Source: Actinomycetes bacterium
Lineage (GTDB): Bacteria > Actinomycetota > Acidimicrobiia > Acidimicrobiales > Ilumatobacteraceae
Assembly (NCBI GenBank): GCA_021414085.1
Contig: JAIOPC010000014.1
Location: 496,001-560,000 of the forward strand
Reading direction: 5' to 3'
Length of the DNA: 64,000 nucleotides
Under the pieces are notes generated by a model. It was given only the letters and a program-made list of their open reading frames with translations, had not been told where the DNA came from and did no database searches. Positions 1-8,594 of the stretch are shown here, piece by piece. Both the position numbers and the translations under genes were made by a program. Every line of letters begins with the position of its first letter. Position 1 is the stretch's first letter.

Positions 1-141
1 GTCCAGCAATACCAGTGGCGTCAGCGTTGTCTTGCCCGCGCCAGGGGGTGCGACCAATATCGCGGTGCCGTGCTTGCGGAGAGCAGTTGTTATCGCCGGT
101 AGTGAGTCAGCGACCGGTAGGTCGGTCGGCTGCAACCGCAC
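1..141 (-). CDS. hrpB: ATP-dependent helicase HrpB, N-terminal fragment (runs off left edge)
   Basis: Partial gene entering from the left edge on the minus strand; only the first 47 codons are in the window. The translation begins VRLQPTDLPVADSLPAITTA and reaches a Walker A loop, APPGAGKTT, followed by LTPLVLLD. This matches the start of HrpB-type DEAH-box RNA helicases, which hydrolyse ATP and whose cellular role in bacteria is poorly defined. The GTG start at 141 lies 3 bases after the stop of the upstream thioredoxin-fold gene, so the two are probably co-transcribed. The call rests on the short N-terminus only. Confidence 0.75.
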   Translation of the reverse strand, partial: MRLQPTDLPVADSLPAITTALRKHGTAILVAPPGAGKTTLTPLVLLD

Positions 142-144
142 CGC

Positions 145-633
145 TCAGCCAAGTGCCGGGGTGCCGTGGAACGGCGAGGGATCGGCTGCCACCGGAATGG
201 TGGGGGCGATCCACGACGTCGTCGCGGCGATGCTTTCCGCAACAGCGCGCCACGCCGCTGGGTCCCAGCCCTCGGCCGCCGCATGCACGCTGCCGTCGCC
301 ACGCACGAACACGAACGCGGGGAGCGTTGCGACGCCGAGCCCGCGGACAAAGCGGCGGTCCGGGTCGCAGAAGACGAGGAACTTGTCGACCAGTGGCCCG
401 AGGAACTGCTTTGCTTCGTCGGGCGTACAGGTGACGATCAGGTTGACGCGCACGTCCGCGCCGCGGAACGCCTCGAGAATCCGAGTCGCCGGCTGCAACA
501 CCCACGAGCTCTCGTTAGTGAATGGATCGAGCACAACGCTGGCGAGATGAAAGGTCGTCAGCCATTCCTCGAGCGGGCGCGATTCGCCGGAGAGAGCGGT
601 GAGGGTGGTGTCGAGTGCGACGGAGCTAGCCAC
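145..633 (-). CDS. Thioredoxin-fold protein lacking the CxxC motif
   Basis: 162 aa from a GTG start at 633; a longer frame to 714 exists but its first 27 residues look non-coding and would run to the divergent gene. The sequence has thioredoxin-like order: a beta strand (ASVVLDPFTNESSW), a helix, a second strand (RVNLIVTC), and a cis-proline-like TLPAFVFVRGDGSV segment. Where thioredoxins carry CxxC this protein has DPFTNESS, so disulfide reductase activity is unlikely. Function unknown. It lies directly upstream of hrpB and divergent from the IF-2B-like gene at 709. Confidence 0.55.
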   Translation of the reverse strand: MASSVALDTTLTALSGESRPLEEWLTTFHLASVVLDPFTNESSWVLQPATRILEAFRGADVRVNLIVTCTPDEAKQFLGPLVDKFLVFCDPDRRFVRGLGVATLPAFVFVRGDGSVHAAAEGWDPAAWRAVAESIAATTSWIAPTIPVAADPSPFHGTPALG

Positions 634-708
634 GGGGGCAACGGTAGCGCGCAGCGGCTTTCCAGGTTGCTTCCTGCCGCCCAGCGCCCTTCGAAGTAGC
701 GTCCCGCT

Positions 709-1398
709 GTGCATCCCATCGAGCGCTTGCGCTACATCGCCCGCTCGTATGGAGGCGACCCGCGAACGCTCGTCGTCGAAACGGCGTCAGCACTGCGGGC
801 GCTGGGGGCCGACCCGGCCGGTTTGGTGGTCGCTTGTCGGCGCATCGTCGAGCGCCATCCCACGTCGGGGCCGTTGTGGTGGCTGTGTGCGCACATGCTC
901 ACCGATACCGATCCCTGGGCGGTGGCGCGCCGCTTGGCCTCGGAAATCGCCGACGACCCGACGGCCGATCAATTGGCCGACGCGCTTCCACTCGAGGCGA
1001 CTGTGTGCGTGGTCGGCTGGTCGGATCTCATCGGCGAGGCGTTGCTGCGACGCGAAGACCTGAGCGTTTTGGCGGTTGGTGTTGACGACTCCGCCGATCT
1101 GCTGACGGGTGCCGTGCTCGCTGCCGACGTGGTGCTGATTGAGGCGCTCGCGGCCTCGCCAACAGAGATGCTGGCTGTGCCGGGTGCTCGCGCCGCGGCG
1201 TCGGTCGCGTATTGCAGCGAAGTTCCTGTGTGGGCGATCGTTGGCGTCGGTCGACGGATTCCCGACGTGGGATTTCAGTCGCTTGTCGGTCGGATACCGA
1301 ACCAGGGAGTTGCCGATGTCGTGCCGCTCGCGCTCTGCTCGGAGTTCTCCCCAAACGACGCGGGTTGCCCGGTAGCGCTCGAGCTCACCCGCATCTGA
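709..1398 (+). CDS. IF-2B alpha-like (eIF-2B/ribose-1,5-bisphosphate isomerase superfamily) protein
   Basis: 229 aa from a GTG start. An N-terminal helical part (ERLRYIARSYGGDP, then GPLWWLCAHMLTD) precedes a Rossmann-like part with VCVVGWSDLIGEALL, a DVVLIEALAASPTEML helix and VPVWAIVGVGRRIPDVGF. This layout recalls the bacterial IF-2B/MtnA-related proteins, but it is shorter than MtnA and I see no complete active site. Treat it as a conserved actinobacterial protein of unknown function. It is divergent from the thioredoxin-fold gene with 75 bases between the starts. Confidence 0.45.
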   Translation: MHPIERLRYIARSYGGDPRTLVVETASALRALGADPAGLVVACRRIVERHPTSGPLWWLCAHMLTDTDPWAVARRLASEIADDPTADQLADALPLEATVCVVGWSDLIGEALLRREDLSVLAVGVDDSADLLTGAVLAADVVLIEALAASPTEMLAVPGARAAASVAYCSEVPVWAIVGVGRRIPDVGFQSLVGRIPNQGVADVVPLALCSEFSPNDAGCPVALELTRI

Positions 1399-1419
1399 AT
1401 AGCGCAGTACCTTGGCGGT

Positions 1420-1884
1420 ATGGCCAACCGACGCGCACAGATCGCAATGTCCGACGACGAGGTGCAGCAATTCCTCGGCGACGGGCGAGTCCTCAACGTT
1501 GCCACCATTGGGCCGAGCGGTCATCCGCACCTTGTCGCGATGTGGTACGCACTCATCGACGGCAAGGTTCAGTTCTGGACGTTCGCGAAGAGCCAGAAGA
1601 TCCTGAACCTGCGTCGCGATCCGAAGATGACCGGTCTGGTCGAAAGCGGTGAGACGTACAACGAGTTGAAGGGCGTCGAGCTCGTCGGCAGCGGCCGCAT
1701 CATCGACGACTACGAACGAATCCTGCGCTTGGGCAAGGAGGTGGCGGTTCGCTACAACGGTCCGAGCGCCATCAGCGACGAGGTGCTGCCCTTCATCGAA
1801 GCGCAGGCCGGCAAGCGCCTGGTCGTCGAGTTTGAAGTCGACCGCGTCGTGAGCTGGGACCACACCAAAATCACCGGCTACTGA
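1420..1884 (+). CDS. PPOX-class flavin/F420-binding protein
   Basis: 154 aa, ATG start. The split-barrel pattern of the pyridoxamine 5'-phosphate oxidase-like family is visible: VLNVATIGPSGHPHLVAMWYALIDGKVQFWT, then AKSQKILNLRRDPKMTGLVE, and a C-terminal VVEFEVDRVVSWDHTKI strand. Small proteins of this family in actinobacteria bind FMN or F420 and reduce diverse substrates; the substrate cannot be told from sequence. It sits 22 bases after the IF-2B-like gene. A palindromic repeat follows its stop. Confidence 0.75.
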   Translation: MANRRAQIAMSDDEVQQFLGDGRVLNVATIGPSGHPHLVAMWYALIDGKVQFWTFAKSQKILNLRRDPKMTGLVESGETYNELKGVELVGSGRIIDDYERILRLGKEVAVRYNGPSAISDEVLPFIEAQAGKRLVVEFEVDRVVSWDHTKITGY

Positions 1885-1893
1885 AGTCCGAGC

Positions 1894-1949
1894 CGGGGGT
1901 TTGCTACACCCGGGGGGTTTCATGCCCGTGGGCGTGCACGAAACCCCCG
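1894..1949. repeat. Nested GGGGGTTTC palindromic repeat, copy 1
   Basis: Two direct CGGGGGTTT blocks are followed by an inverted GCACGAAACCCCCG block. GGGGGTTTCATGCCC can pair imperfectly with GGGCGTGCACGAAACCCCC around a GTG loop. It is the most degenerate of three copies in the window and lies in the 111-base gap between the PPOX gene and the beta-ureidopropionase gene. Confidence 0.7.
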
Positions 1950-1995
1950 ACGGTCCAGGATTTACCGAAACTTGGGCGGGGGGTAGTCTCCGGGC

Positions 1996-2838
1996 ATGGC
2001 TAACACGGTGAGGGCAGCGCTGCTGCAGACGGATTGGGCGGGCACGAAGGAAGCGATGCTCGACAAGCACGAGCAGGCGGTGCACGACGCGAAGAAGCAG
2101 AACGCGCAGGTGATGTGCTTCCAGGAGCTGTTCTACGGCCCGTACTTCTGTCAGGTACAAGAGCCGGAGTACTACGACTACACCGAAGCGATTCCCGATG
2201 GTCCGACCACGAAGCGGTTCCAAGCGATCGCTAAGGAAACCGGCATGGTGCTGGTGCTGCCGATGTACGAAATCGTGCGCACCGGTCTGTACTACAACAC
2301 CGCCGCAGTGATCGATGCCGATGGAACATTCCTTGGCAAGTTCCGCAAGCAGCACATCCCGCAGACCAAGGGGTTCTGGGAGAAGTACTACTTCGCCCCG
2401 GGCGATGGCGGCTACCCAATCTTCAACACCGCCGTCGGCAAGGTCGGCGTCTATATCTGTTACGACCGCCACTTCCCCGAGGGTTGGCGGGCACTTGGTC
2501 TCAATGGCGCCGAGATCGTCTTCAACCCGTCGGCCACCAGTCGTGGCCTTAGCGAGTACATCTGGCGTATCGAGCAACCGGCAGCCGCAGTCGCGAACAT
2601 GTACTACGTCGGCGCGATCAATCGGGTGGGTATCGAGCCACTCGGCGACGACGACTTCTACGGCCAGAGCTACTTCGTCGATCCGGAAGGCAAGTTCGTT
2701 GGCGATGTCGGCGATGCCTTCAAGCCGGAACTGATCGTGCGCGATCTCGATTTGGACAAGATCAAGCAGGTGCGCGATCGGTGGGCGTTCTATCGTGACC
2801 GCCGTCCCGACGCATACGACGACCTCTTCGAACGCTGA
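1996..2838 (+). CDS. Beta-ureidopropionase (N-carbamoyl-beta-alanine amidohydrolase)
   Basis: 280 aa nitrilase-superfamily enzyme. The catalytic triad is visible as Glu44 (CFQELFYGPYF), Lys118 (FRKQHIP) and Cys155 (YICYDRHFPEGWRAL). These contexts are typical of the branch that hydrolyses N-carbamoyl-beta-alanine (or N-carbamoyl-beta-aminoisobutyrate) to the beta-amino acid, CO2 and ammonia, the third step of reductive pyrimidine degradation. The downstream dihydropyrimidinase supplies its substrate, which supports the assignment. The ATG is in a good context and the gene heads the catabolic block. An N-carbamoyl-D-amino-acid hydrolase is the alternative if the pathway acts on hydantoins. Confidence 0.85.
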   Translation: MANTVRAALLQTDWAGTKEAMLDKHEQAVHDAKKQNAQVMCFQELFYGPYFCQVQEPEYYDYTEAIPDGPTTKRFQAIAKETGMVLVLPMYEIVRTGLYYNTAAVIDADGTFLGKFRKQHIPQTKGFWEKYYFAPGDGGYPIFNTAVGKVGVYICYDRHFPEGWRALGLNGAEIVFNPSATSRGLSEYIWRIEQPAAAVANMYYVGAINRVGIEPLGDDDFYGQSYFVDPEGKFVGDVGDAFKPELIVRDLDLDKIKQVRDRWAFYRDRRPDAYDDLFER

Positions 2839-2867
2839 CGCAACCCAAAGGACACAGTGAGCCCAAC

Positions 2868-4307
2868 ATGAAGACATTGATCAAGAACGGCAGCGTCATC
2901 TCAACCACTGGTGTGGTGCCGCAAGACGTGCTCATCGAAGGTGAAACCATTCGTGCGCTTGGCGCGCCCGGCTACTTCACGGAAGAAGGTGTCGACCGCG
3001 TCATTGATGCGAAGGGCAAGTACGTGATTCCCGGCGGCATCGATGTGCACACGCACATGGAGTTGCCGTTCGGTGGCACGTTCGCCAGCGACACCTTCGA
3101 GACCGGTAGCAACGCGGCTGCGTGGGGTGGCACGACCACGATCATCGACATGGCGGTGCAGCGCTACGGCGAAGACGTGCACCAAGGCCTCGCCGAGTGG
3201 CACCGCAAGGCGGAAGGCAACTGCAGCATCGACTACGGGTTTCATCAGATCATCGGCGGTGTCGACGACGAATCGCTGAAGGCGATGAAGTACCTCACCG
3301 AACACGAAGGCATCAGCAGCTTCAAGCTGTTCATGGCCTACCCGGGCGTCTTCTACAGCGACGACGGCCAGGTGCTCAAGGCGATGCAGACCGCTGCCGA
3401 GTGTGGGGCGATGATCATGATGCACGCCGAGAACGGCATCGCGATCGACGTACTTGTGCAGCAAGCCCTAGCGCGTGGCGAGACCGACCCGAAGTACCAC
3501 AGCTACACGCGGCCATCGCCGCTCGAGGCCGAGGCAACGCACCGCGCCATCGTGCTGAGCCAAGTCGCTGGCAACGTGCCGCTGTACATCGTGCACATGA
3601 GCGCCGGCGATGCGCTCAATGAAGTCGCCGCCGCGCGTCATCACGGTCGCAACGTGTTTGCCGAAACGTGCCCGCAGTACCTGTGGCTGACGCTCGAGGA
3701 GACGCTCGGCCTGCCGGGCTTCGAGGGTGCCAAGTGGGTGTGCAGTACTCCGGTGCGAAGCCGTGATCACGACCCGCATCACATCGGTCAGATGGGCCAC
3801 GGTCATCAGGGCGACTTGTGGAAGGGCCTGCGCATGAACGAGCTGGCAATCGTCAGCACCGACCATTGCCCGTTCTGCATGAAGGACCAGAAGGAACTCG
3901 GCCTCGGCAACTTCGCGGCGATACCTAACGGCATCGGTGGCGTCGAGCATCGCATGGAGTTGCTCTATCAGGGCGTCGTGAAGGGCGAGCTAACGCTGGA
4001 GCGCTGGGTCGAGACCTGTTGCACCACCCCGGCGCGCATGTTCGGCATGTACCCGAAGAAGGGCGTCATCGCCCCCGGTGCCGACGCCGACGTCGTGGTG
4101 TGGGACCCGAACAAGAAAACGAAGATCGGCGTCAACGACAAGCACCATATGAACATGGACTACAGCGCCTGGGAGGGCTGGGTGATCGACGGCAAGGTCG
4201 ATACCGTCTTCTCTCGCGGTTCGGTGGTCGTTGAGAACGACAAGTTCAGCGGGCGCAAGGGCCACGGCCAATACATTCGCCGCGGCCTGTCGCAGTACCT
4301 GGTCTAG
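2868..4307 (+). CDS. hydA: Dihydropyrimidinase / D-hydantoinase
   Basis: 479 aa, a usual length for the cyclic amidohydrolase family. Dinuclear zinc site residues can be placed: His61 and His63 (GGIDVHTHMELP), the Lys that becomes carboxylated at 153 (SSFKLFMAYPG), His186 (MMHAENG), His243 (YIVHMSAGDA) and Asp332 (STDHCPF). It opens dihydrouracil or dihydrothymine to N-carbamoyl-beta-amino acids. It starts 29 bases after the beta-ureidopropionase gene, so the two are likely co-transcribed. A dihydropyrimidine dehydrogenase (PreTA type), which would feed this step, is not in the window. Confidence 0.9.
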   Translation: MKTLIKNGSVISTTGVVPQDVLIEGETIRALGAPGYFTEEGVDRVIDAKGKYVIPGGIDVHTHMELPFGGTFASDTFETGSNAAAWGGTTTIIDMAVQRYGEDVHQGLAEWHRKAEGNCSIDYGFHQIIGGVDDESLKAMKYLTEHEGISSFKLFMAYPGVFYSDDGQVLKAMQTAAECGAMIMMHAENGIAIDVLVQQALARGETDPKYHSYTRPSPLEAEATHRAIVLSQVAGNVPLYIVHMSAGDALNEVAAARHHGRNVFAETCPQYLWLTLEETLGLPGFEGAKWVCSTPVRSRDHDPHHIGQMGHGHQGDLWKGLRMNELAIVSTDHCPFCMKDQKELGLGNFAAIPNGIGGVEHRMELLYQGVVKGELTLERWVETCCTTPARMFGMYPKKGVIAPGADADVVVWDPNKKTKIGVNDKHHMNMDYSAWEGWVIDGKVDTVFSRGSVVVENDKFSGRKGHGQYIRRGLSQYLV

Positions 4308-4336
4308 ACCTCAAGAAATCAACTGGAGTTGTTGGC

Positions 4337-5827
4337 ATGAATCGGATAGGTCATTGGATTGACGGCAAGGTCGTCGAAGGAACGTCAGGTCGCTCGGGCG
4401 TTGTGTTCGATCCGGCGACAGGTGCGCAGCAGGCGGCTGTCGACCTCGCTTCCGTCGAGGAAGTCGACCACGCAGTTGCGGTCGCGAAAGCGGCGTTTCC
4501 CGAGTGGCGCGCCACGAACCTCTCTCGGCGCGCCGAGGTCATGTTCCACATGCGCGAGCTCGTCGATGCCAATCGCAAAGAGATTGCATCGCTGCTGTCG
4601 AAGGAGCATGGCAAGGTGCTTGGCGATGCGCTCGGCGAAGTGGCGCGTGGCTTAGAGAACATCGAGTTTGCGTGCGGGATACCGAACCTGATGAAGGGCG
4701 GCTACAGCGAGCAGGCTTCGAACGGCATTGATGTGTACAGCATTAAGCAACCGCTCGGCGTTTGTGTCGGCATCACGCCGTTCAACTTCCCCGCGATGGT
4801 TCCGATGTGGATGTTCGCCAATGCGCTCGCCTGCGGCAACACGTTTGTGCTGAAGCCGAGCGAGAAAGATCCGTCGGTCAGCATGTTCGTGGGTGAACTG
4901 TTGAAGCAGGCCGGGCTTCCGGACGGCACGTACAACATCGTCAACGGCGACAAGGTCGCGGTCGATCGTTTGCTGACGCACCCCGACGTGCAAGCGATCA
5001 GCTTCGTCGGCAGCACGCCGATCGCGCGATACATCTACGAGACCGGTACCAAGAACGGAAAGCGTGTGCAAGCGCTCGGCGGCGCGAAGAACCACATGCT
5101 TGTACTTGCTGACGCCGATCTCGACATGGCGGCCGACGCCGCAGTCAGCGCCGCGTACGGCTCTGCCGGCGAGCGCTGCATGGCGATCTCGGTTGTGCTG
5201 GCCAGCGACGCAATCGCCGACGACCTGGTCGCCAAGATCAAAGACCGCTTGCCCGCGATCGTCGTTGGCCCGGCCAGCGAAGATGGCAGCGAGATGGGTC
5301 CGCTGATCACGGGCGAGCATCGCGACAAGGTGAAGGGCTACGTCGACGGTGCTGCCGGCGAAGGAGCGACCGTCGTCGTCAACGGCACATCGCCCAGCGA
5401 CTTGCCGGCCGACGGCTTCTTCCTGAAGCCGAGTCTGATCGACAACGCCAAGCCCGGTATGCGTTGCTACGACGAAGAGATCTTCGGGCCGGTGCTGTCC
5501 GTGACGCGCGTGAAGGGCTACGACGATGGCTTGGCGCTGATCAACTCCAACCAATTCGGTAACGGCACTGCGATCTTCACGCGTGATGGCGGCGCCGCCC
5601 GCCAGTTCGAGTTCGACGTGCAAGTCGGCATGGTCGGCATCAACGTGCCGGTGCCGGTGCCGGTGAGCTACTACAGCTTCGGCGGGTGGAAGGCGAGCCT
5701 GTTCGGCGACACGCACATCTACGGCCCGGAAGGAATCAACTTCTACACACGTACCAAGGTCGTCACCAGTCGTTGGCCCGACCCGCGCACCAGCCGCGTC
5801 GACCTCGGCTTCCCACAGAATCGCTAA
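4337..5827 (+). CDS. mmsA: CoA-acylating methylmalonate-semialdehyde dehydrogenase
   Basis: 496 aa aldehyde dehydrogenase. The active-site cysteine is Cys281 in AGERCMAISVVL, and VCVGITPFNFPAMVPMWMF and ISFVGSTPIARYIY are typical of the MmsA branch. It converts malonate or methylmalonate semialdehyde plus CoA and NAD to acetyl- or propionyl-CoA and CO2. In this cluster it would finish catabolism of beta-alanine and beta-aminoisobutyrate released by the two preceding enzymes, after transamination. It starts 29 bases after hydA. Confidence 0.92.
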   Translation: MNRIGHWIDGKVVEGTSGRSGVVFDPATGAQQAAVDLASVEEVDHAVAVAKAAFPEWRATNLSRRAEVMFHMRELVDANRKEIASLLSKEHGKVLGDALGEVARGLENIEFACGIPNLMKGGYSEQASNGIDVYSIKQPLGVCVGITPFNFPAMVPMWMFANALACGNTFVLKPSEKDPSVSMFVGELLKQAGLPDGTYNIVNGDKVAVDRLLTHPDVQAISFVGSTPIARYIYETGTKNGKRVQALGGAKNHMLVLADADLDMAADAAVSAAYGSAGERCMAISVVLASDAIADDLVAKIKDRLPAIVVGPASEDGSEMGPLITGEHRDKVKGYVDGAAGEGATVVVNGTSPSDLPADGFFLKPSLIDNAKPGMRCYDEEIFGPVLSVTRVKGYDDGLALINSNQFGNGTAIFTRDGGAARQFEFDVQVGMVGINVPVPVPVSYYSFGGWKASLFGDTHIYGPEGINFYTRTKVVTSRWPDPRTSRVDLGFPQNR

Positions 5828-5839
5828 GGGGGATCGACG

Positions 5840-6868
5840 ATGCAATTTGGTGTCGTGTTACAGACCACTCCGCCTTCGCGGCGCGTGATTGATCTCGCCA
5901 AGCGCGCCGAGAGTTACGGGTTCGACTACGTATGGACCTTCGACAGCCACATCCTGTGGCAGGAGCCATACGTCATCTACAGCCAGATTCTCGCCGAGAC
6001 GCGCAACGTCGTCGTCGGCCCGATGGTTACGAATCCGGCGACTCGCGACTGGACGGTTACGGCCAGCGTGTACGCGACGCTGAACGAGATGTTCGGCAAT
6101 CGAACTGTCTGCGGTATCGGCCGCGGCGACTCGGCAGTTCGCGTGACAAACGGTGCGCCGACAACGTTGGCCACGCTGCGCGAAAGCGTGCACGTGATCC
6201 GCGAGATGGCCAACGGACGCGCGGTGGACTACAAGGGCAGCGAGTTGCGCTTGCCATGGGCCGCCAAGAGTCGGCTTGAGATGTGGATCGCTGCCTACGG
6301 CCCCAAGGCGTTGGCGCTCGCCGGCGAAGTTGGCGACGGTTTCATCCTCCAGCTCGCCGATCTGTCGATCGCCGAGTTCACCATCAAGTCAGTGCGCGAC
6401 GCTGCCAAAGCCGCTGGACGCAATCCTGACGAGATCACGATTTGTATAGCTGCGCCGGCCTATGTGACCGATGGCAGCAAAGCGGCGCTCGAGCATGGAC
6501 GCGAGCAGTGCCGTTGGTTTGGCGGCATGGTGGGCAATCATGTCGCCGACATTGTGAAACGCTACGGCGACGATGCGCCGGTGCCGAAGGCGCTCACCGA
6601 CTACATCAAGGGTCGCGAAGGTTACGACTACAACGAACACGGTCAGGCGGGCAACACGCACGCCAACTTCGTGCCCGACGAAATCGTCGACCGCTTCTGC
6701 ATCATCGGCCCGCCGGAAGTGCACATCGAGCGCATGAAGCAATTGAAGGACCTTGGGGTCGATCAGTTCGCGGTCTATCTGCAACACGACGACAAGGACA
6801 ACACGCTGCAGGCATACGGCGAAAAGATCATGCCCGCCGTCGCCGAGCACGTGCGCGCCAAGTCGTAA
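5840..6868 (+). CDS. LLM-class (F420/FMN) oxidoreductase
   Basis: 342 aa luciferase-like TIM-barrel protein. It begins MQFGVVLQTTPPSRRVIDLA, then RAESYGFDYVWTFDSH, VVVGPMVTNPATRDWTVTAS and GIGRGDSAVRV, as in the LLM subfamily found next to dihydropyrimidinases. Cofactor may be F420 or FMN; the sequence alone does not settle it. It starts 12 bases after mmsA with a GGGGATCGACG leader. In this position it could act on a pyrimidine or hydantoin ring, possibly in place of the missing dihydropyrimidine dehydrogenase; that is inference. Confidence 0.8.
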   Translation: MQFGVVLQTTPPSRRVIDLAKRAESYGFDYVWTFDSHILWQEPYVIYSQILAETRNVVVGPMVTNPATRDWTVTASVYATLNEMFGNRTVCGIGRGDSAVRVTNGAPTTLATLRESVHVIREMANGRAVDYKGSELRLPWAAKSRLEMWIAAYGPKALALAGEVGDGFILQLADLSIAEFTIKSVRDAAKAAGRNPDEITICIAAPAYVTDGSKAALEHGREQCRWFGGMVGNHVADIVKRYGDDAPVPKALTDYIKGREGYDYNEHGQAGNTHANFVPDEIVDRFCIIGPPEVHIERMKQLKDLGVDQFAVYLQHDDKDNTLQAYGEKIMPAVAEHVRAKS

Positions 6869-6889
6869 CCCAGCGGGACGCCGGAATCA

Positions 6890-8524
6890 ATGACGTTTCC
6901 GGCGAACCCGACTTCCAACATGCACGGCGGCCTGGATTCCCCGGCCGACGAATCAGAACTACGCGGCGATGTTTTGACAGTCGCCGGCTGGTGCCTGATG
7001 GACGAGACGGCGGTCTCGCACGTCGACGTGCTCATCAACGGTGTCGAAATCGGTCGAGCGCGAACCTTTCTTGAGCGCCCCGACATAGCCGCGGTGTACC
7101 CACACCGCGATGCCCCAGTCGCCGGATTCCAAATGTTGGTACCACTGGAGGAGTGGTCGCCGAAAGCGCCGCTTGAAGTATCGGTGATCGCAACCGGCCT
7201 CGACGGACGGCGTTGGTACTCGAAGTCGAGTCGACTTCGGCGCGTGGTCGACGAGGCGAGTAGGGCCACTAGCGATCCGCGGCAACTCGACGAACAACGA
7301 AAGCTCATGCTGGCGAAGCGTGGCGCGCCTCGAGAGACACCAAAGGTAGTTGTCGTCACACACGACCTCGGTTATGGCGGCGCACAACTATGGCTGAGCG
7401 AGGCGCTCCGCCAGTTCCGGGAGCTCGACCACTTCACGTTCGACATCATTTCGTTCATGGATGGTCCGCTCCGACAGCCGCTTGAGGAAGCGGGAGCGTT
7501 TGTTCACGTGACCCCACCTCCTGCCATCAATGGTTTGGCCGCTCATGATGGTCGCGTCACTGAGTTCGCCGTGCTTTTCAGAGCTCTCGAAGCCGATGCC
7601 GTCATGGTCAATACGATCGTGCCGTTTCAGGCCGTTGAGGCTGCACACCTCCTCGGGTTACCGGTGGTTTGGGTAGTTCACGAGAGCTATGGGCTATCGG
7701 TGTTCTGCCACACTCTCTGGGGCGACGCGGTGGATTCGCGCGTTCGCGATCGGTTTGCGGAGGCCTTTGGGCTGGCCGAAGCACTCGTGTTTCAGGCAGA
7801 ACAGACTGCCGACTTGTTCAGCCATCTTTCATTGGCGTCGCGACGGCATGTCCTTGACCACGGGGTCGACATCGCTGAAATCGATGAGTACAGAAGGAAC
7901 TTCGACCGAGCGGGTGCGCGAGCACAACACGGCTGGACCGATCACGACATCGTCTTCGCTGTCGTCGGCACCTTTGACGGCAGAAAGGCACAGGCCGCGG
8001 TTGTGGCAGCATTCGACGAGGTTTTGTCGGTTCACGAAGAGGCACATCTCGTGATGGTCGGAGTGCAAGGCGGTCCCTTCGGCGATGCAGTTGCGGAGCA
8101 GGTTCGGCGCCTCGATAGCCCGCACCGAGTGACGCTTGTGCCCCTAACCCCAGACACCTACTACTGGCACGCGATCGCTGACGTAGCCGTTTGCGCGTCG
8201 GATATCGAGTCGCTACCAAGGTCGATTCTCGAAGCTATGGCGTCCGGCCAGCCGGTGGTCTCGACCGATGTCTTCGGATTGGCCACGCTCATCGACGATG
8301 GCGTCACGGGCTGGTTGACCAGGTGCAGTGACCTTCAGGGCTTGGTCGCAACGATGGACAGAGCGCTACGTTTGCAGCCCGCCGAGCGACGCACTGTCGC
8401 GATCGCTGCGCGTCAGGAGGTTGAGCGTCGCTCATCTAGCTCCTATGGCCTCGCCTTAGCGAATGCGCTGAGTGCTCTGATGGTTGATCGCAATGTGAAC
8501 CTGCAGCCGATTCTGAGTCGCTGA
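6890..8524 (+). CDS. Glycosyltransferase (GT4-like) with N-terminal accessory domain
   Basis: 544 aa. Residues about 20-115 form a beta-rich accessory domain (LTVAGWCLMDE, DVLINGVEIG, APVAGFQMLVPLEEW). The catalytic part follows, with VVVVTHDLGYGGAQLWLSEAL, a middle VVGTFDGRKAQ segment and the GT-B C-terminal signature ASDIESLPRSILEAMASGQPVVSTDVFGLATLI. It probably transfers a sugar from a nucleotide donor onto a surface glycan. It uses AGA, AGG and ATA codons (for example TACAGAAGGAAC) more than its neighbours and interrupts a metabolic block, which suggests recent insertion. No glycan cluster surrounds it. Confidence 0.8.
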   Translation: MTFPANPTSNMHGGLDSPADESELRGDVLTVAGWCLMDETAVSHVDVLINGVEIGRARTFLERPDIAAVYPHRDAPVAGFQMLVPLEEWSPKAPLEVSVIATGLDGRRWYSKSSRLRRVVDEASRATSDPRQLDEQRKLMLAKRGAPRETPKVVVVTHDLGYGGAQLWLSEALRQFRELDHFTFDIISFMDGPLRQPLEEAGAFVHVTPPPAINGLAAHDGRVTEFAVLFRALEADAVMVNTIVPFQAVEAAHLLGLPVVWVVHESYGLSVFCHTLWGDAVDSRVRDRFAEAFGLAEALVFQAEQTADLFSHLSLASRRHVLDHGVDIAEIDEYRRNFDRAGARAQHGWTDHDIVFAVVGTFDGRKAQAAVVAAFDEVLSVHEEAHLVMVGVQGGPFGDAVAEQVRRLDSPHRVTLVPLTPDTYYWHAIADVAVCASDIESLPRSILEAMASGQPVVSTDVFGLATLIDDGVTGWLTRCSDLQGLVATMDRALRLQPAERRTVAIAARQEVERRSSSSYGLALANALSALMVDRNVNLQPILSR

Positions 8525-8594
8525 TGTAGCTTCTGATCTGCCGTTTGTGATCTGGTATTGACAAGGTTTTGAGTTATTGGTGAGGGGCGCGATT

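Noticed and set aside
787-2877. Long open frame on the minus strand (about 696 codons) opposite the IF-2B-like, PPOX and beta-ureidopropionase genes
   Set aside because: It is an antisense frame kept open by high GC; the translation is rich in Arg, Ala, Val and His with no recognisable domain, while the plus-strand genes have clear motifs.
8558-8563. TTGACA looking like a -35 box before the permease gene
   Set aside because: No acceptable -10 hexamer lies 15-19 bases downstream, and the gene is probably transcribed from the upstream block.
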